47,802 nucleotides of DNA from Pseudomonadota bacterium (GTDB lineage Bacteria > Pseudomonadota > Gammaproteobacteria > Xanthomonadales > Rhodanobacteraceae): the NCBI GenBank assembly GCA_028873095.1, contig JAGWMU010000003.1, positions 1 through 47,802 on the forward strand, written 5' to 3'. Position numbers and translations under genes: made by a program. Below are positions 1 through 8,924 of the stretch, piece after piece. The notes under the pieces were generated by a model, which saw only the letters and a list, made by a program, of their open reading frames with translations, ran no database searches and had not been told where the DNA came from. How positions within the stretch are numbered: the first letter of the stretch is position 1; each line of letters begins with the position of its first letter.

Positions 1-961
1 CCGCCTCGGCCAGCGACTGCACGATGGTCGCGGCGTACTGCTCGATCGAATAGTTGATCGAATTGTGGCTGCGCGAACGCGTCCCCTCGTAATCCACGCC
101 CAGGCCGCCGCCGACGTCGACGATCGCCAGCGGCACCCCCATGCGGGTGAGCTCCACGAAGTAGCGCGTGGCCTCGCGCATGCCGTTGGCGATGTCGCGC
201 ACGTTGGAGATCTGCGAGCCCATGTGGAAATGCTGCAGCTTCAGCGTGTGCTTGAGCCCGGCCGCGTCCAGCCGTTCGACCAGGGTCAGCACCTGGTCCG
301 GCGACAGCCCGAACTTGCCCTTGTCGCCGCCGGTGTTCTGCCATTTGCCGGCGCCGATCGAGGCCAGCCGCACGCGCACGCCGAGCAGCGGCTCGACCTC
401 CAGCGCCTTCGCTTCGGCGAACACATGGTCGAGTTCGGACAGCTTTTCGATCACGATGTGCACGCGCAGGCCCAGCTTCAGGCCGATCAGCGCGAGCCGC
501 ACGTATTCGCGGTCCTTGTAGCCGTTGCAGATCACCACCGAGCCGGGCCGCGCCATCGCCAGCACCGCCATCAACTCCGGCTTGGAGCCCGCCTCCAGCC
601 CGAAGCCGTGGCTGCCGGCGGCGACCAGCTCGCCGGCGACGCCGCGCTGCTGGTTGACCTTGATCGGGTAGATCGCGGTATAGCCGCCGGCGTAATCGAA
701 CTCCGCGATCGCCCTGGCGAACGCGCCCTGCAGGCGCGCGAGGCGGTCGGCGAGGATGTCGGGAAAGCGCACCAGCAGCGGCAGACGCAGCCCCTCGGCG
801 CGCGCGCGTTCGACGATCGCCGGCAGCGACAGCGCCGGTCCGCCGGCGCCGTGCGGACGCATCACGATATGGCCGGCGGCGTCGATGTCGACGTAGCCGT
901 CGCTCCAGTGCGGCACGGCATAGGTCTGCCGCGCGGTATCGATGTTCCAATGGTTCGCCAT
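1..961 (-). CDS. speA: Biosynthetic arginine decarboxylase, 5' part (cut by window edge)
   Basis: PLP-dependent decarboxylase that converts arginine to agmatine, the first step of the agmatine route to putrescine. About 320 N-terminal residues are visible. The reading begins MANHWNIDTARQTYAVPHWS, typical of the SpeA N-terminus. YPIKVNQQ supplies the lysine that binds PLP in fold-III decarboxylases, followed by GFGLEAGSKPEL, and QNTGGDKGKFGL and HFHMGSQI in the barrel. The ATG at 961 is chosen because GAGGAG lies about 8 nt upstream on the minus strand. It is divergent from the spermidine synthase gene, so both polyamine genes share the 962-1246 intergenic region. The C-terminal part and stop codon lie outside the window. 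Confidence 0.95.
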   Translation of the reverse strand, partial: MANHWNIDTARQTYAVPHWSDGYVDIDAAGHIVMRPHGAGGPALSLPAIVERARAEGLRLPLLVRFPDILADRLARLQGAFARAIAEFDYAGGYTAIYPIKVNQQRGVAGELVAAGSHGFGLEAGSKPELMAVLAMARPGSVVICNGYKDREYVRLALIGLKLGLRVHIVIEKLSELDHVFAEAKALEVEPLLGVRVRLASIGAGKWQNTGGDKGKFGLSPDQVLTLVERLDAAGLKHTLKLQHFHMGSQISNVRDIANGMREATRYFVELTRMGVPLAIVDVGGGLGVDYEGTRSRSHNSINYSIEQYAATIVQSLAEA

Positions 962-1197
962 CAGCGAAATCTCCTCGATGAAAAAGGACGATGTCGTCGC
1001 AGCGGCGAGCCTTGACGGTCTTGCTCCATACGAGCACGAGCCCGAGCGACCGGAAGCCTCGCACGCCGCGGGGCCGATCGGACTGGTCGGCAACCGGCGC
1101 ACTGCGCCGGCCATGCCAGGCGCCATTGTAATGGCCGCTCACGACGATGGCGCACGGGGCGCCACCCCGCTCCCGGGACGTTCATCGCTGTTGCCGC

Positions 1198-1203
1198 TAC
1201 AAT
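1198..1203 (+). promoter_or_regulatory. Possible -10 element (TACAAT) for speE
   Basis: TACAAT stands 44 nt before the speE ATG and matches five of six bases of the sigma-70 -10 consensus. There is no good -35 box at the expected distance (GGGACG is the closest), so this rests on the -10 hexamer and its position only. Confidence 0.3.
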
Positions 1204-1246
1204 CGGCAGTCTTTGTCCTTCCCCCGGTTCGTCAGGAACGCCCGTC

Positions 1247-2101
1247 ATGTCGCAGCAGCCCAGCTGGTTCACCGAAGCCCACCTGGCTTCCGGCTCCTCC
1301 ATCGGTTTTCGCACCGAACAACTGCTGCACGCGGAGAAGACGCCGTTCCAGGCCATCGAGATCCACCAGACCACCGACTGGGGCAACCTGATGGTGATCG
1401 ACGGCTGCGTGATGCTGACCACGCGCGACAACTTCCTCTACCACGAGATGATGACCCATCCGGCGCTGTTCACCCATGCCCGCGCCAAGCGCGTGGTGAT
1501 CATCGGCGGCGGCGACTGCGGCACGCTGCGCGAGGTGCTCAAGCACGAGGAAGTGGAATCGGCGGTGCAGGTGGAGATCGACGAGCGCGTCACGCGGCTG
1601 GCCGAACAGTATTTCCCGGAGTTGTGCGAGGCCAACGGGGATCCCCGCGCGCAGCTGCTGTTCATCGACGGCATCAAGTACATGGCCGAATGCGAACCGG
1701 ACTCGCTGGACCTGGTGATCGTCGACTCGACCGATCCGGTCGGCCCGGCCGAAGGCCTGTTCAACGCCACGTTCTATGCCAGCTGCCACAAGGCGCTGCG
1801 CCACGGCGGCATCCTGGTGCAGCAGAGCGAATCGCCGCTGGCGCACCTGGAGCTGATCAAGTCGATGCGCTCGGCGATGCGCACCTCGGGCTTCACCGCG
1901 GTGCGCACGCTGCCGTTTCCGCAGCCGTGCTACCCGACCGGCTGGTGGAGCTGCACGATGGCACGCAAGGGCGGCGACCTGTCCGGCTTCCGCGAGCGCG
2001 GCGCGCTCAGCAAGAATTTCCCCACCCGCTACTACAACGCCGACATCCACAAGGCCGCCCTGGCGCAGCCGGAATTCATGCGCGAGGCACTGGGCGAATA
2101 A
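1247..2101 (+). CDS. speE: Spermidine synthase
   Basis: Transfers the aminopropyl group of decarboxylated SAM to putrescine to make spermidine. It is 284 residues, the usual length. An N-terminal beta region (SSIGFRTEQLLHAEKTPFQ, then VIDGCVMLTTRDNFLYHEMM) precedes the Rossmann-like core. VVIIGGGDCGTLREVLKH is the nucleotide-binding glycine motif and DLVIVDSTDPVGPAEGLF carries the catalytic aspartate region of spermidine synthases. The ATG follows AGGAA at about 8 nt. It is divergent from speA, so agmatine-derived putrescine would be its substrate. The family assignment is secure; spermidine as the sole product is inferred from the family. Confidence 0.95.
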   Translation: MSQQPSWFTEAHLASGSSIGFRTEQLLHAEKTPFQAIEIHQTTDWGNLMVIDGCVMLTTRDNFLYHEMMTHPALFTHARAKRVVIIGGGDCGTLREVLKHEEVESAVQVEIDERVTRLAEQYFPELCEANGDPRAQLLFIDGIKYMAECEPDSLDLVIVDSTDPVGPAEGLFNATFYASCHKALRHGGILVQQSESPLAHLELIKSMRSAMRTSGFTAVRTLPFPQPCYPTGWWSCTMARKGGDLSGFRERGALSKNFPTRYYNADIHKAALAQPEFMREALGE

Positions 2102-2161
2102 GCCTGTTCGGGCAGGCTGGCCGGCCCGGAGCCCGATGCCCGCGGCCGGCGCAGGCGGCGC

Positions 2162-2356
2162 TCAGAATATCTTGCTGCGCACCTTGGGCAGCAGGACCAG
2201 CAGCAGCGTGGCGAACGGGCCAAGCAGCAGCGACAGCAGGCACCACAGCAGCCCGCTGCGATTTTTCCCCTGCGCCAATGCCGCGTTGATCAGGGCCAGC
2301 GTGCCCCACCCGGCAAACCAGGGCGCGCCCACGGCGAATATCGAAAAATGATCCAC
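2162..2356 (-). CDS. Small hydrophobic membrane protein, 64 aa
   Basis: Not recognised as a named family. A short protein with two hydrophobic stretches (FAVGAPWFAGWGTLALINAAL and LLWCLLSLLLGPFATLLLVLL) joined by QGKNRSG and ending in the basic tail PKVRSKIF, consistent with a two-helix inner-membrane hairpin with a cytoplasmic tail. I place the start at the GTG at 2356 because GGGGAG lies 7 nt upstream. The ATG at 2419 would add 21 polar residues with no ribosome binding site. It converges with speE. GPFATLLLVLLP resembles the ends of small superinfection-exclusion-type membrane proteins, but that is only a similarity by eye. Confidence 0.6.
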   Translation of the reverse strand: MDHFSIFAVGAPWFAGWGTLALINAALAQGKNRSGLLWCLLSLLLGPFATLLLVLLPKVRSKIF

Positions 2357-2514
2357 TACCGGTCTCCCCAACCCGCATTTGGTGGCGCGGTTTCGCGCGC
2401 CGATCGGACATCGTACCAAGCATTGCGCCGGCGGTACTGCCGCGCCGCCGCATGATCAGCCGCGCCTGCCCGCCTCGCGGTATGCTTGCGCGTCTGGATT
2501 CCGGACGGAAGCAC

Positions 2515-3576
2515 ATGATGCCTGGATTGCGCCCCATCGCCCTGTTTTTCGCCTTGTCGCTCGCTGCAGCGCCGACGTTCGCCGGAAACGCCGGCGCCAG
2601 CCAGGCCCCCGTCGCAGGCAAGGCCGCCAGCCATGCCAAGGCGTCTGCCAAGGCTCGCGGCAAGGCCTTGCTGGCCTTCCAGCGCGATCTGGTCAGCGTG
2701 CTCGCCCCGCGCGCCGATGCGTTGCCCCTGCTCGGCGCCGCATTGCTCGCCCGACCCCTGATCGACCCACCGAAGACCAGCAGTTTCCACACGCTGATCG
2801 ACCGCGCCGTGCAGGCGGCGGGTACCGATGCCGCCATGGGCGCCGCCATCAACTGGACCCGCCTGGCCGATTGCGACGCCAGGGCGGATGCCTGCCCGAA
2901 TACCGCGGCGCTCGACCAGTTGGTCTCGCAGGCGCCGGACAATGCCGCCGTCTGGATGCTCAAGCTCGGCGCGGATACGCACAATCTCAAGCATGAGGCC
3001 GCCCGCGAGGACCTGTCGCGGGCCGCGGCCGCCAAACTGTACGACGACTACGCCGGCATCAGCCTGCAGGCACTGGCCGGTGCGGTCGGCGTGCTGCCGC
3101 CGCCGGCCGGCACGCTCGCTCCGGGCCATGCCGCCGGGGCGGCGGGCGTGCAGGCGATGCTGACCTACGAACTGGCCGGCGCCCAGCCGCAACCGGGGCT
3201 GCGGGTCGTCGCCCAACTGTGCGAGAACGCCGGCGGCGACACGTCGATCAAGACCGACTGCCTGAAGCTGGGCAAGACCCTCGAGTGGGGCTCCAGCCCA
3301 TTGTCGCGCTCGCTCGGGCTGCACCTGCGCGAAGTCCTGGCGGACGACCCGGCACAACGCGAGGACGCGCGGCGCGCCCGGGTCAGCCTGATCTGGCAGG
3401 TGCAGAACTTCGCGCTGCTGTCGGCGCGCGCGCAGCGCGACGCATCGCTGGCGCAGCATCTGCTGGTGCTGGCGAGCCACGGCGGTACCGAAATGAGCGT
3501 CATGCTGGCCGCGTTGCGCGACGCCGACATTCCCACCGACGCACCGGCCGGCTGGAAGCCGCCCCGGGAGAAGTGA
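2515..3576 (+). CDS. Secreted hypothetical protein
   Basis: Function unknown. The N-terminus MMPGLRPIALFFALSLAAAP followed by TFAG is a clear Sec signal peptide, probably cleaved near TFA-GNA. The mature protein (about 330 residues) is Ala-rich and helical, without catalytic motifs I can name. It has cysteine-bearing segments (DCDARADACPNTAALDQL, AQLCENAGGDTSIKTDCLKL) that could form disulfides in the periplasm. The spacing resembles alpha-helical repeat (Sel1/TPR-like) periplasmic proteins, but no repeat consensus is convincing. I prefer the ATG at 2515 (or 2518) over 2452 because only the later starts put the signal peptide at the N-terminus. Confidence 0.75.
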   Translation: MMPGLRPIALFFALSLAAAPTFAGNAGASQAPVAGKAASHAKASAKARGKALLAFQRDLVSVLAPRADALPLLGAALLARPLIDPPKTSSFHTLIDRAVQAAGTDAAMGAAINWTRLADCDARADACPNTAALDQLVSQAPDNAAVWMLKLGADTHNLKHEAAREDLSRAAAAKLYDDYAGISLQALAGAVGVLPPPAGTLAPGHAAGAAGVQAMLTYELAGAQPQPGLRVVAQLCENAGGDTSIKTDCLKLGKTLEWGSSPLSRSLGLHLREVLADDPAQREDARRARVSLIWQVQNFALLSARAQRDASLAQHLLVLASHGGTEMSVMLAALRDADIPTDAPAGWKPPREK

Positions 3577-3692
3577 GCGGGCAACGGCAGGATCGCCGAT
3601 TGCGGGAACGCGCCCCGCGCCGCGCACTCCCCGTTCCTTATTCGCCGCTCCCCGGTTAGGCTTGGCCCACCTTCCGCAGCAGGGGTCGGCCG

Positions 3693-4325
3693 ATGATTAC
3701 GACGCTGGTGGCAAGCAGCAAGGGCGGGTGCGGCAAGAGCACGCTGGTAACGCAGCTGGCGTCGCATTGGGCACAGGAGGGCCAGCGCACGGTCATCCTC
3801 GACGCCGACCGCCAGGGCTCCAGTTTCCGCTGGGCCAGCCTGCGACCGGACAATGTCCCTGGCGTGCTGGCGCTGGAAGGTCGCCGCAAGGCCCTGCAGC
3901 AACTGCCGCCGGATACCCAGCAACTGCTGATCGACACGCCCGCCGGGTCCGGCGAGCGCGAGCTGGAACCGTTCCTGGAGCAGGCCAGCGTGTTGCTGGT
4001 GCCGGTGCTGCCGTCGTCGTTCGACCTGCACGCCACGCTGGCTTTCATCGAGGAGCTGCAGCGGATCAACCGCATCCACCGCGGCAAGTTGCCGGTGGCG
4101 CTGGTCGCCAACCGGCTCAAGCCATGGACCCATGCCAGCCAGGATGCCGTCGCCCAACTCGCCGAACAGTCGCCGTTTCCGATCGCCGCGCAGCTGCGCG
4201 ACAGCCAGGCCTACGTCCTGCTCAGCGCATTGGGCAAGGGCATCTTCGATTACCAGTCCGAGCAGGTGCGCAGCCACCAGCAGGACTGGAAGGCGCTGCT
4301 GCGCTGGATCAAGCGCCAGCATTGA
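3693..4325 (+). CDS. Orphan ParA-family ATPase
   Basis: A 210-residue P-loop ATPase of the ParA/MinD superfamily. The deviant Walker A is KGGCGKST at residues 10-17 with the signature first lysine. VILDADRQGSSFRWA is the A' motif and QQLLIDTPAGSGERELE the Walker B region. Members act as membrane- or DNA-surface positioning ATPases. It is shorter than chromosomal ParA, lacks an N-terminal DNA-binding domain, and has no ParB-like gene beside it. The chromosomal parA is a different gene at 38803-39681. It is followed after 58 nt by a SixA-like phosphatase gene, with which it may be co-transcribed. Its cargo cannot be told from the sequence. Confidence 0.88.
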   Translation: MITTLVASSKGGCGKSTLVTQLASHWAQEGQRTVILDADRQGSSFRWASLRPDNVPGVLALEGRRKALQQLPPDTQQLLIDTPAGSGERELEPFLEQASVLLVPVLPSSFDLHATLAFIEELQRINRIHRGKLPVALVANRLKPWTHASQDAVAQLAEQSPFPIAAQLRDSQAYVLLSALGKGIFDYQSEQVRSHQQDWKALLRWIKRQH

Positions 4326-4383
4326 ATGCACCCGATTGCCACCGCCGCGCCGACCGCGCGGCACCATCCCACCGGAGTTTCCC

Positions 4384-4857
4384 ATGCACGAACTGATCCT
4401 CTTGCGACACGCCGAAGCCGTGCCGATAGACAGCGCCGGCGACGACCGGCAGCGGCCGCTGAGCGCGCGCGGCGAGCAGGAGGCGCAAGCAGCCGGGCGA
4501 TGGCTGGCCGCGCACGGCGCCCGGCTCGATCGCGTGCTGTGCTCGCCCACCCGGCGCACCGACGACACCGCCCGGCTGGCGCTGTCGGCGTTCGACAGCG
4601 CGCTGGTTCCGCAGCTGGCGGACGAAATCTACGCGGCCTCGCCCGGCGAACTGCTGGCCCTGCTCGACCAGCACGGCGACGCCGACAGCGTGATGCTGGT
4701 CGGCCACAATCCGGGCATCGAACGACTGGTCGCGCTGCTGGTCGAAGGACGCTCCGATGAATGCCGCGGCATGCCGCCCGGCGCGTTGGCGGTACTGCAC
4801 CTGGACGGCGCACTGGAACCGGGCCATGCCCGGCTGGACGCCTTCTGGTCGCCGTAA
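4384..4857 (+). CDS. sixA: SixA-type histidine phosphatase
   Basis: A 157-residue protein of the histidine phosphatase (phosphoglycerate mutase-like) superfamily. LLRHAEA near the N-terminus holds the catalytic RH pair (His9), RPLSARGEQEAQAAGRWL is typical of SixA, and VLVGHNPGIERLV-type sequence (MLVGHNPGIERL) supplies the second catalytic histidine. SixA proteins dephosphorylate phosphohistidine on phosphotransfer domains or on PTS proteins. The target here is not evident. ATG 4384 is chosen for the standard SixA N-terminus. The next gene starts about 50 nt downstream on the same strand. Confidence 0.9.
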   Translation: MHELILLRHAEAVPIDSAGDDRQRPLSARGEQEAQAAGRWLAAHGARLDRVLCSPTRRTDDTARLALSAFDSALVPQLADEIYAASPGELLALLDQHGDADSVMLVGHNPGIERLVALLVEGRSDECRGMPPGALAVLHLDGALEPGHARLDAFWSP

Positions 4858-4907
4858 GGCGGCCTCGCGCCCGGCCTGCTCCGCGCCGGGCTGACGCTGC
4901 CCGTATC

Positions 4908-6788
4908 ATGTCGCGCATGCCCATGCGCCCGTTCGTGCTGTTCAGCCTGCTCGCCGCCGCCCTGCTGTTGCAGGGCTGCACCTTGTCACGCGCACAGATT
5001 CGCCGAGCCGATGCGGTGGTCGCCGCGACCTCCGATCGCGTCACCACCTGCGATCGTCCCGATCACTGCGCCACGCCGTCGCCGTTGCTGGAGGCCGCGA
5101 CCCGCGCCCTCGCCGAATCCACGCCGCGGCACCCGGTTCACGTGGTGACCCTGCTCGACGCCAGCGACCCGGCGATGGCCGCCCGGATCAACCTGATCCG
5201 GGCGGCACGGCACACGATCGACGTGCAGACCTACATCTGGGATCAGGACGATGCCGGGCAGCTGGTGCTGAACGAACTGGTGCAGGCGGCGCGGCGCGGG
5301 GTGCAAGTGCGCATCCTCGCCGACCAGCTGTTCTCGTTCGACGATCCCGCGCTGCTGGACCGGCTTGCGCGGGCGAGCGGCAACCTGCGGGTTCGGCTGT
5401 ACAACCCGACCTTCCACAAGGCGCATACGCCGCCGCTGGATTTCGCCGCGGGCCTGCTGTGCTGTTTCATGCAGTTCAACCAGCGCATGCACAACAAGCT
5501 GCTGCTGGTGGACAACAGCATCGGCATCACCGGCGGGCGCAATTACCAGGACCGCTACTTCAACTGGGACGACGACTTCGACTACATCGATCGCGACGTG
5601 ATGGTCGGCGGCCCGGCAGCGCGCCAGATGGCGGCCAGCTTCGAGCTGTTCTGGCACCACCGGCGCGCCGTGCCGCTGACCCATCTGCGCGACGTCAACC
5701 AGCGCATCATGACCGATGCCTCGCCGCCGGCCTGGATACCGCCGCACTACCGCCGCCCGTTGCGTGTCGCCCAGGTCGAGCGTGACGCGGAAGATCCGCA
5801 GTGGCTGCAGGAATGGCTGGTCGGACCCACCCTGACTACCGGCAAGGTGGATTACTTCAGCGATCTGCCGGCGAAGACCGACAAGCCCGACAAGCGGCAT
5901 GCGCTCCAGTTCACCCACCAGGTGATGGAGATGGTCAGTTCGGCCCGGCGCGAGGTCGTGCTGCAGACGCCCTATCTGGTGATGAGCCGGCGCGCCCAGC
6001 ACATCTTCAAGCACCTGCACCGGCTTGCCCATCCGCCGCGCATCATCGTCTCCACCAATTCGCTGGCCTCGACCGACGCCTTCGCGGTGTATGCGATGTC
6101 GTACAAGCACCGCAAGCGCTACCTGAAGAAATTCGGCTTCGAGATCCACGAAATGAAACCGCATGCGCCGGGTGCGGCCGAGGACTACGCGCTGGCCAAC
6201 TCCACCGGCCTCGAACCGGCAACGCCGCCCGCGAAGCCCGGCCGGTCCGGCGCCCGCCGCATCCGCTATCACCTGTTCGGCAGCCGCGGCAACAACCGGC
6301 CGGCGCCGCTGCTGAGCACCGGCCTGCGCTTCGGCCTGCACGCCAAGTCCATCGTGATCGACGACAGCTTCGCGATGGTCGGCTCGCACAACTTCGACCC
6401 GCGCTCGGATCATTACAACACCGAAGGCGGCGTGATCGTCTACGACCCGCGCTTCGCCAACGAGGTGCGCCAGAGCATCCTCCGCGACACCGCGCCGGAA
6501 AACGCCTGGGTGATAGCCCCGCGGCAACCGGCCATACCGGTCCTCACCGATGTCAACGACTTGATCGGCGACATCTCCGAACATCTGCCGCTGTTCGACA
6601 TCTGGCCGTTCCGCTACGCCACCAGCTATCAACTCAAGCCCGGCTGCCAGCCATTGCGCATCGACGATCCGGCATTCGCTTCCTGCTACGAACCGGTCGG
6701 CGATTTCCCCGACGTGGCGCTGTCGTCTAAGCTGATCATCACCCGCTTGATCACCGCTTTCGGGGTCGGCGCGAAGGGCATCCTCTGA
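4908..6788 (+). CDS. Phospholipase D / cardiolipin synthase-like lipoprotein
   Basis: A 626-residue phospholipase D superfamily protein with two HKD modules. The first is RMHNKLLLVDNSIGITGGRN; the second is GLHAKSIVIDDSFAMVGSHN followed by FDPRSDHYNTEGGVIV. The layout fits ClsC-like cardiolipin synthases or related phosphatidyl-transferases. The N-terminus MRPFVLFSLLAAALLLQGC ends in a lipobox, so the mature protein should be a lipid-anchored envelope protein. ATGs at 4908, 4917 and 4923 are all possible and none has a clear Shine-Dalgarno. TATCAT at 4904-4909 could be a -10 box, which would favour the later starts. Substrate preference cannot be deduced. Confidence 0.87.
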   Translation: MSRMPMRPFVLFSLLAAALLLQGCTLSRAQIRRADAVVAATSDRVTTCDRPDHCATPSPLLEAATRALAESTPRHPVHVVTLLDASDPAMAARINLIRAARHTIDVQTYIWDQDDAGQLVLNELVQAARRGVQVRILADQLFSFDDPALLDRLARASGNLRVRLYNPTFHKAHTPPLDFAAGLLCCFMQFNQRMHNKLLLVDNSIGITGGRNYQDRYFNWDDDFDYIDRDVMVGGPAARQMAASFELFWHHRRAVPLTHLRDVNQRIMTDASPPAWIPPHYRRPLRVAQVERDAEDPQWLQEWLVGPTLTTGKVDYFSDLPAKTDKPDKRHALQFTHQVMEMVSSARREVVLQTPYLVMSRRAQHIFKHLHRLAHPPRIIVSTNSLASTDAFAVYAMSYKHRKRYLKKFGFEIHEMKPHAPGAAEDYALANSTGLEPATPPAKPGRSGARRIRYHLFGSRGNNRPAPLLSTGLRFGLHAKSIVIDDSFAMVGSHNFDPRSDHYNTEGGVIVYDPRFANEVRQSILRDTAPENAWVIAPRQPAIPVLTDVNDLIGDISEHLPLFDIWPFRYATSYQLKPGCQPLRIDDPAFASCYEPVGDFPDVALSSKLIITRLITAFGVGAKGIL

Positions 6789-6855
6789 GCGATGCCCGGC
6801 GGCGGCCGTCCCGGCGCCCGCCTGTTCCGACGACGATTGCAGGCGGCGGACGACC

Positions 6856-7401
6856 TCAGGGCAGGTTCGCGATCCCGTCGCCCCGGGAAGAAAACAGCAT
6901 CGGCAGCTCGCCGCCGATCCCGTCGGGATGGTCGGCCGGCACCCGGAAGCGCCAGCCGCGCACGGTGTGCAGGGCGTGGTCGTCGAGAACCGCATCGCCG
7001 CTGGATTCGGCGACGCTGGCGGCGCTGACGCGGCCCTCGCCGTCGGTCTCGATGTGCAGCACCACGCGGCCGTCCAGATGGCCGCGCAGCTCGTCCCAGG
7101 ACTGCGAGTCGTCGCTGGGCGTCGCCACGGGCACCAGTTCGGGCGGCGGCGCGACGGCGGCGGCCCGGGCGTCGCCGGCTGGATCCGCGGCGGCCACCGG
7201 GCGCAACCGCCCCTGCATGCCGAGCGGACCGTGCCGATGCCGCGCCGCGAGGCGGACATGCGGCGGCGCTGTCCGCTGCGCGGCCACCGCCGGACCCGGG
7301 CCGCGCCAACGGTCGGTCATGCTGCTGAGCCAGCCGGTGCCGGCGACGCCGATGGCCAGCGCGAGCGCGCTCAGGCCGGCGGTGGTGCGCAGACGCAGCA
7401 T
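6856..7401 (-). CDS. TonB C-terminal-domain protein
   Basis: A 181-residue protein. An N-terminal hydrophobic anchor (LRTTAGLSALALAIGVAGTG, residues about 4-25) is followed by an Ala/Pro-rich linker to about residue 110. The last 75 residues (GRVVLHIETDGEGRVSAASV, then AVLDDHALHTVRGWRFRVPA) match the TonB C-terminal fold with the usual VxxxxGxV and W-x-F landmarks. TonB proteins pass inner-membrane proton-motive energy to outer-membrane receptors. Here no exbB/exbD pair is nearby and the linker lacks long Pro-Lys/Pro-Glu runs, so it may be an accessory or periplasmic protein. It lies 31 bp downstream of the thiolase gene on the same strand. Confidence 0.75.
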   Translation of the reverse strand: MLRLRTTAGLSALALAIGVAGTGWLSSMTDRWRGPGPAVAAQRTAPPHVRLAARHRHGPLGMQGRLRPVAAADPAGDARAAAVAPPPELVPVATPSDDSQSWDELRGHLDGRVVLHIETDGEGRVSAASVAESSGDAVLDDHALHTVRGWRFRVPADHPDGIGGELPMLFSSRGDGIANLP

Positions 7402-7432
7402 GGCAGGCTGGCAATGGCTGTGGTGGAAGACC

Positions 7433-8719
7433 TCATGGCCGCTCCAGGATCGCGGTCACGCCCATGCCGCCGGCGGTGCAGATCGAGATCAGGCCGCGGC
7501 CGGAGCCTTTGCGTTCCAGCAGCTTGGCCAGCGTGGCGACGACCCGCGCGCCGGTGGCCGCAAACGGATGGCCGACCGCGAGGCTGGAACCGTGCACGTT
7601 GAGCCGGGCCGGATCGATCGCGCCCAGCGGCGCCTCGAGGCCAAGCCGCTGCTTGCAGTAATCGGCACTCTCCCAGGCGCGCAGCGTGCAAAGCACCTGC
7701 GCGGCGAACGCCTCGTGGATCTCGTAATAGTCGAAATCCTGCAGGCTGAGCCCCTGCCGGGCGAGCAGGCGCGGCACGGCGATGGTCGGCGCCATCAGCA
7801 GGCCTTCGCCGTGGACGAAATCCACCGCGGCGACCTCGGCATCGCGCAGGTACGCCTGGATTTTCAGGCCGCGCCGCGCCGCCCACTCCTCGCTGGCCAG
7901 CAGCACGGCGGCGGCGCCATCGGACAGTCCGGTGGAATTGCCGGCCGTCAGCGTGCCGTGGCCGGACGTCTTGTCGAACGCGGGCTTCAGCGCGGCCAGT
8001 TTCTCCAGGCTGGTATCCGGGCGCAGGAAACCGTCGCGCTTCAGCCCCCGGAACGGCACCAGCAGATCGTCGAGGAACCCCGCGTCGTACGCGGCGGCCA
8101 GCTTGCGATGGCTGTCCAGCGCGAGCTGGTCCTGCGCCTCGCGGGGAATCCGCCATTCCTTCGCCATCTTCTCGCAGTGGTCGCCCATCGACATGCCGGT
8201 GCGCGGTTCGGCCACCCCGGGGAACGCGGGCCTGAGTTCGCGCAGCGAGAATCCGCGCAGCGCGGTTTTCAACTTGTCGAGCGGCGTCTTCGCGCGGTTG
8301 ATCGCCAGCAGGCGCTTGCGCAGCCGCCTGCCGTAGACGATCGGCACGTCGCTGGTGGTGTCCGAGCCGCCGGCGATGCCGGCCTCGATCTGCCCCGCGG
8401 CGATCCTGTTGGCGATGATGATCGCGTTGTCCAGCGACGTGCCGCAGGCACGCGCGGTGGTGATGCCCGGCGTGGTCGGCGCCAGCCCCGAACTGAGCAG
8501 CGCCTCGCGCGCCAGATTCCAGTCCGCGGTGTGCCTGATCACCGCACCCATCGCCACTTCGCCCAGCTCCACGCCGTGCAGGCCGCAGCGCTCGACCAGC
8601 GCACCGAGCACCTTCACCGACATGCCGAAATTGCCGACATCGGCATACGCGGTGTTGTTGCGGCAGAACGGGATGCGCACACCGCCGATCACCCCAACGC
8701 GCCTGTGCGTGTTTTCCAT
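7433..8719 (-). CDS. fadI: Acetyl-CoA C-acyltransferase (FadI-type thiolase)
   Basis: A 428-residue thiolase that would cleave 3-ketoacyl-CoA with CoA in beta-oxidation. TTARACGTSLDNAI carries the nucleophilic cysteine (Cys92). YYEIHEAFAAQVL supplies the NEAF-type catalytic His region (here HEAF), NVHGSSLAVGHPFAATGARV the second catalytic His, and CTAGGMGVTAILE the C-terminal cysteine. Length and the HEAF motif are closer to FadI/trifunctional beta subunits than to AtoB. The start is set at the ATG at 8719 (MENTHRRVGVIGGVRIPF); the upstream in-frame ATG at 8809 adds 30 unrelated residues. No FadJ-type partner is adjacent. Confidence 0.9.
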   Translation of the reverse strand: MENTHRRVGVIGGVRIPFCRNNTAYADVGNFGMSVKVLGALVERCGLHGVELGEVAMGAVIRHTADWNLAREALLSSGLAPTTPGITTARACGTSLDNAIIIANRIAAGQIEAGIAGGSDTTSDVPIVYGRRLRKRLLAINRAKTPLDKLKTALRGFSLRELRPAFPGVAEPRTGMSMGDHCEKMAKEWRIPREAQDQLALDSHRKLAAAYDAGFLDDLLVPFRGLKRDGFLRPDTSLEKLAALKPAFDKTSGHGTLTAGNSTGLSDGAAAVLLASEEWAARRGLKIQAYLRDAEVAAVDFVHGEGLLMAPTIAVPRLLARQGLSLQDFDYYEIHEAFAAQVLCTLRAWESADYCKQRLGLEAPLGAIDPARLNVHGSSLAVGHPFAATGARVVATLAKLLERKGSGRGLISICTAGGMGVTAILERP

Positions 8720-8887
8720 GGTCAGAACAGTCCGGTACTCGAATTCCGCAAGGCTAACGCGCCATGCCGCGCGGCGAAAGGCCGGCGCGCGGAAAATGTA
8801 CCGATCCATTCAGCACCGGCCGCATGCCGCGCCGGCGGGGCAGGACGCGCCGTTCCATGCGCCGAGGATCGGGGGCCGGCCGGCTGG

Positions 8888-8893
8888 TAGAAT
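8888..8893 (+). promoter_or_regulatory. Possible -10 element (TAGAAT)
   Basis: TAGAAT sits about 32 nt before the GTG start of the downstream gene, in the divergent gap from the thiolase gene. It matches the -10 consensus at four or five positions. No convincing -35 box is present 17 nt upstream in this GC-rich gap. Confidence 0.25.
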
Positions 8894-8924
8894 TCCGTCT
8901 CTTTGCCATGCGGAATTGTCGATC

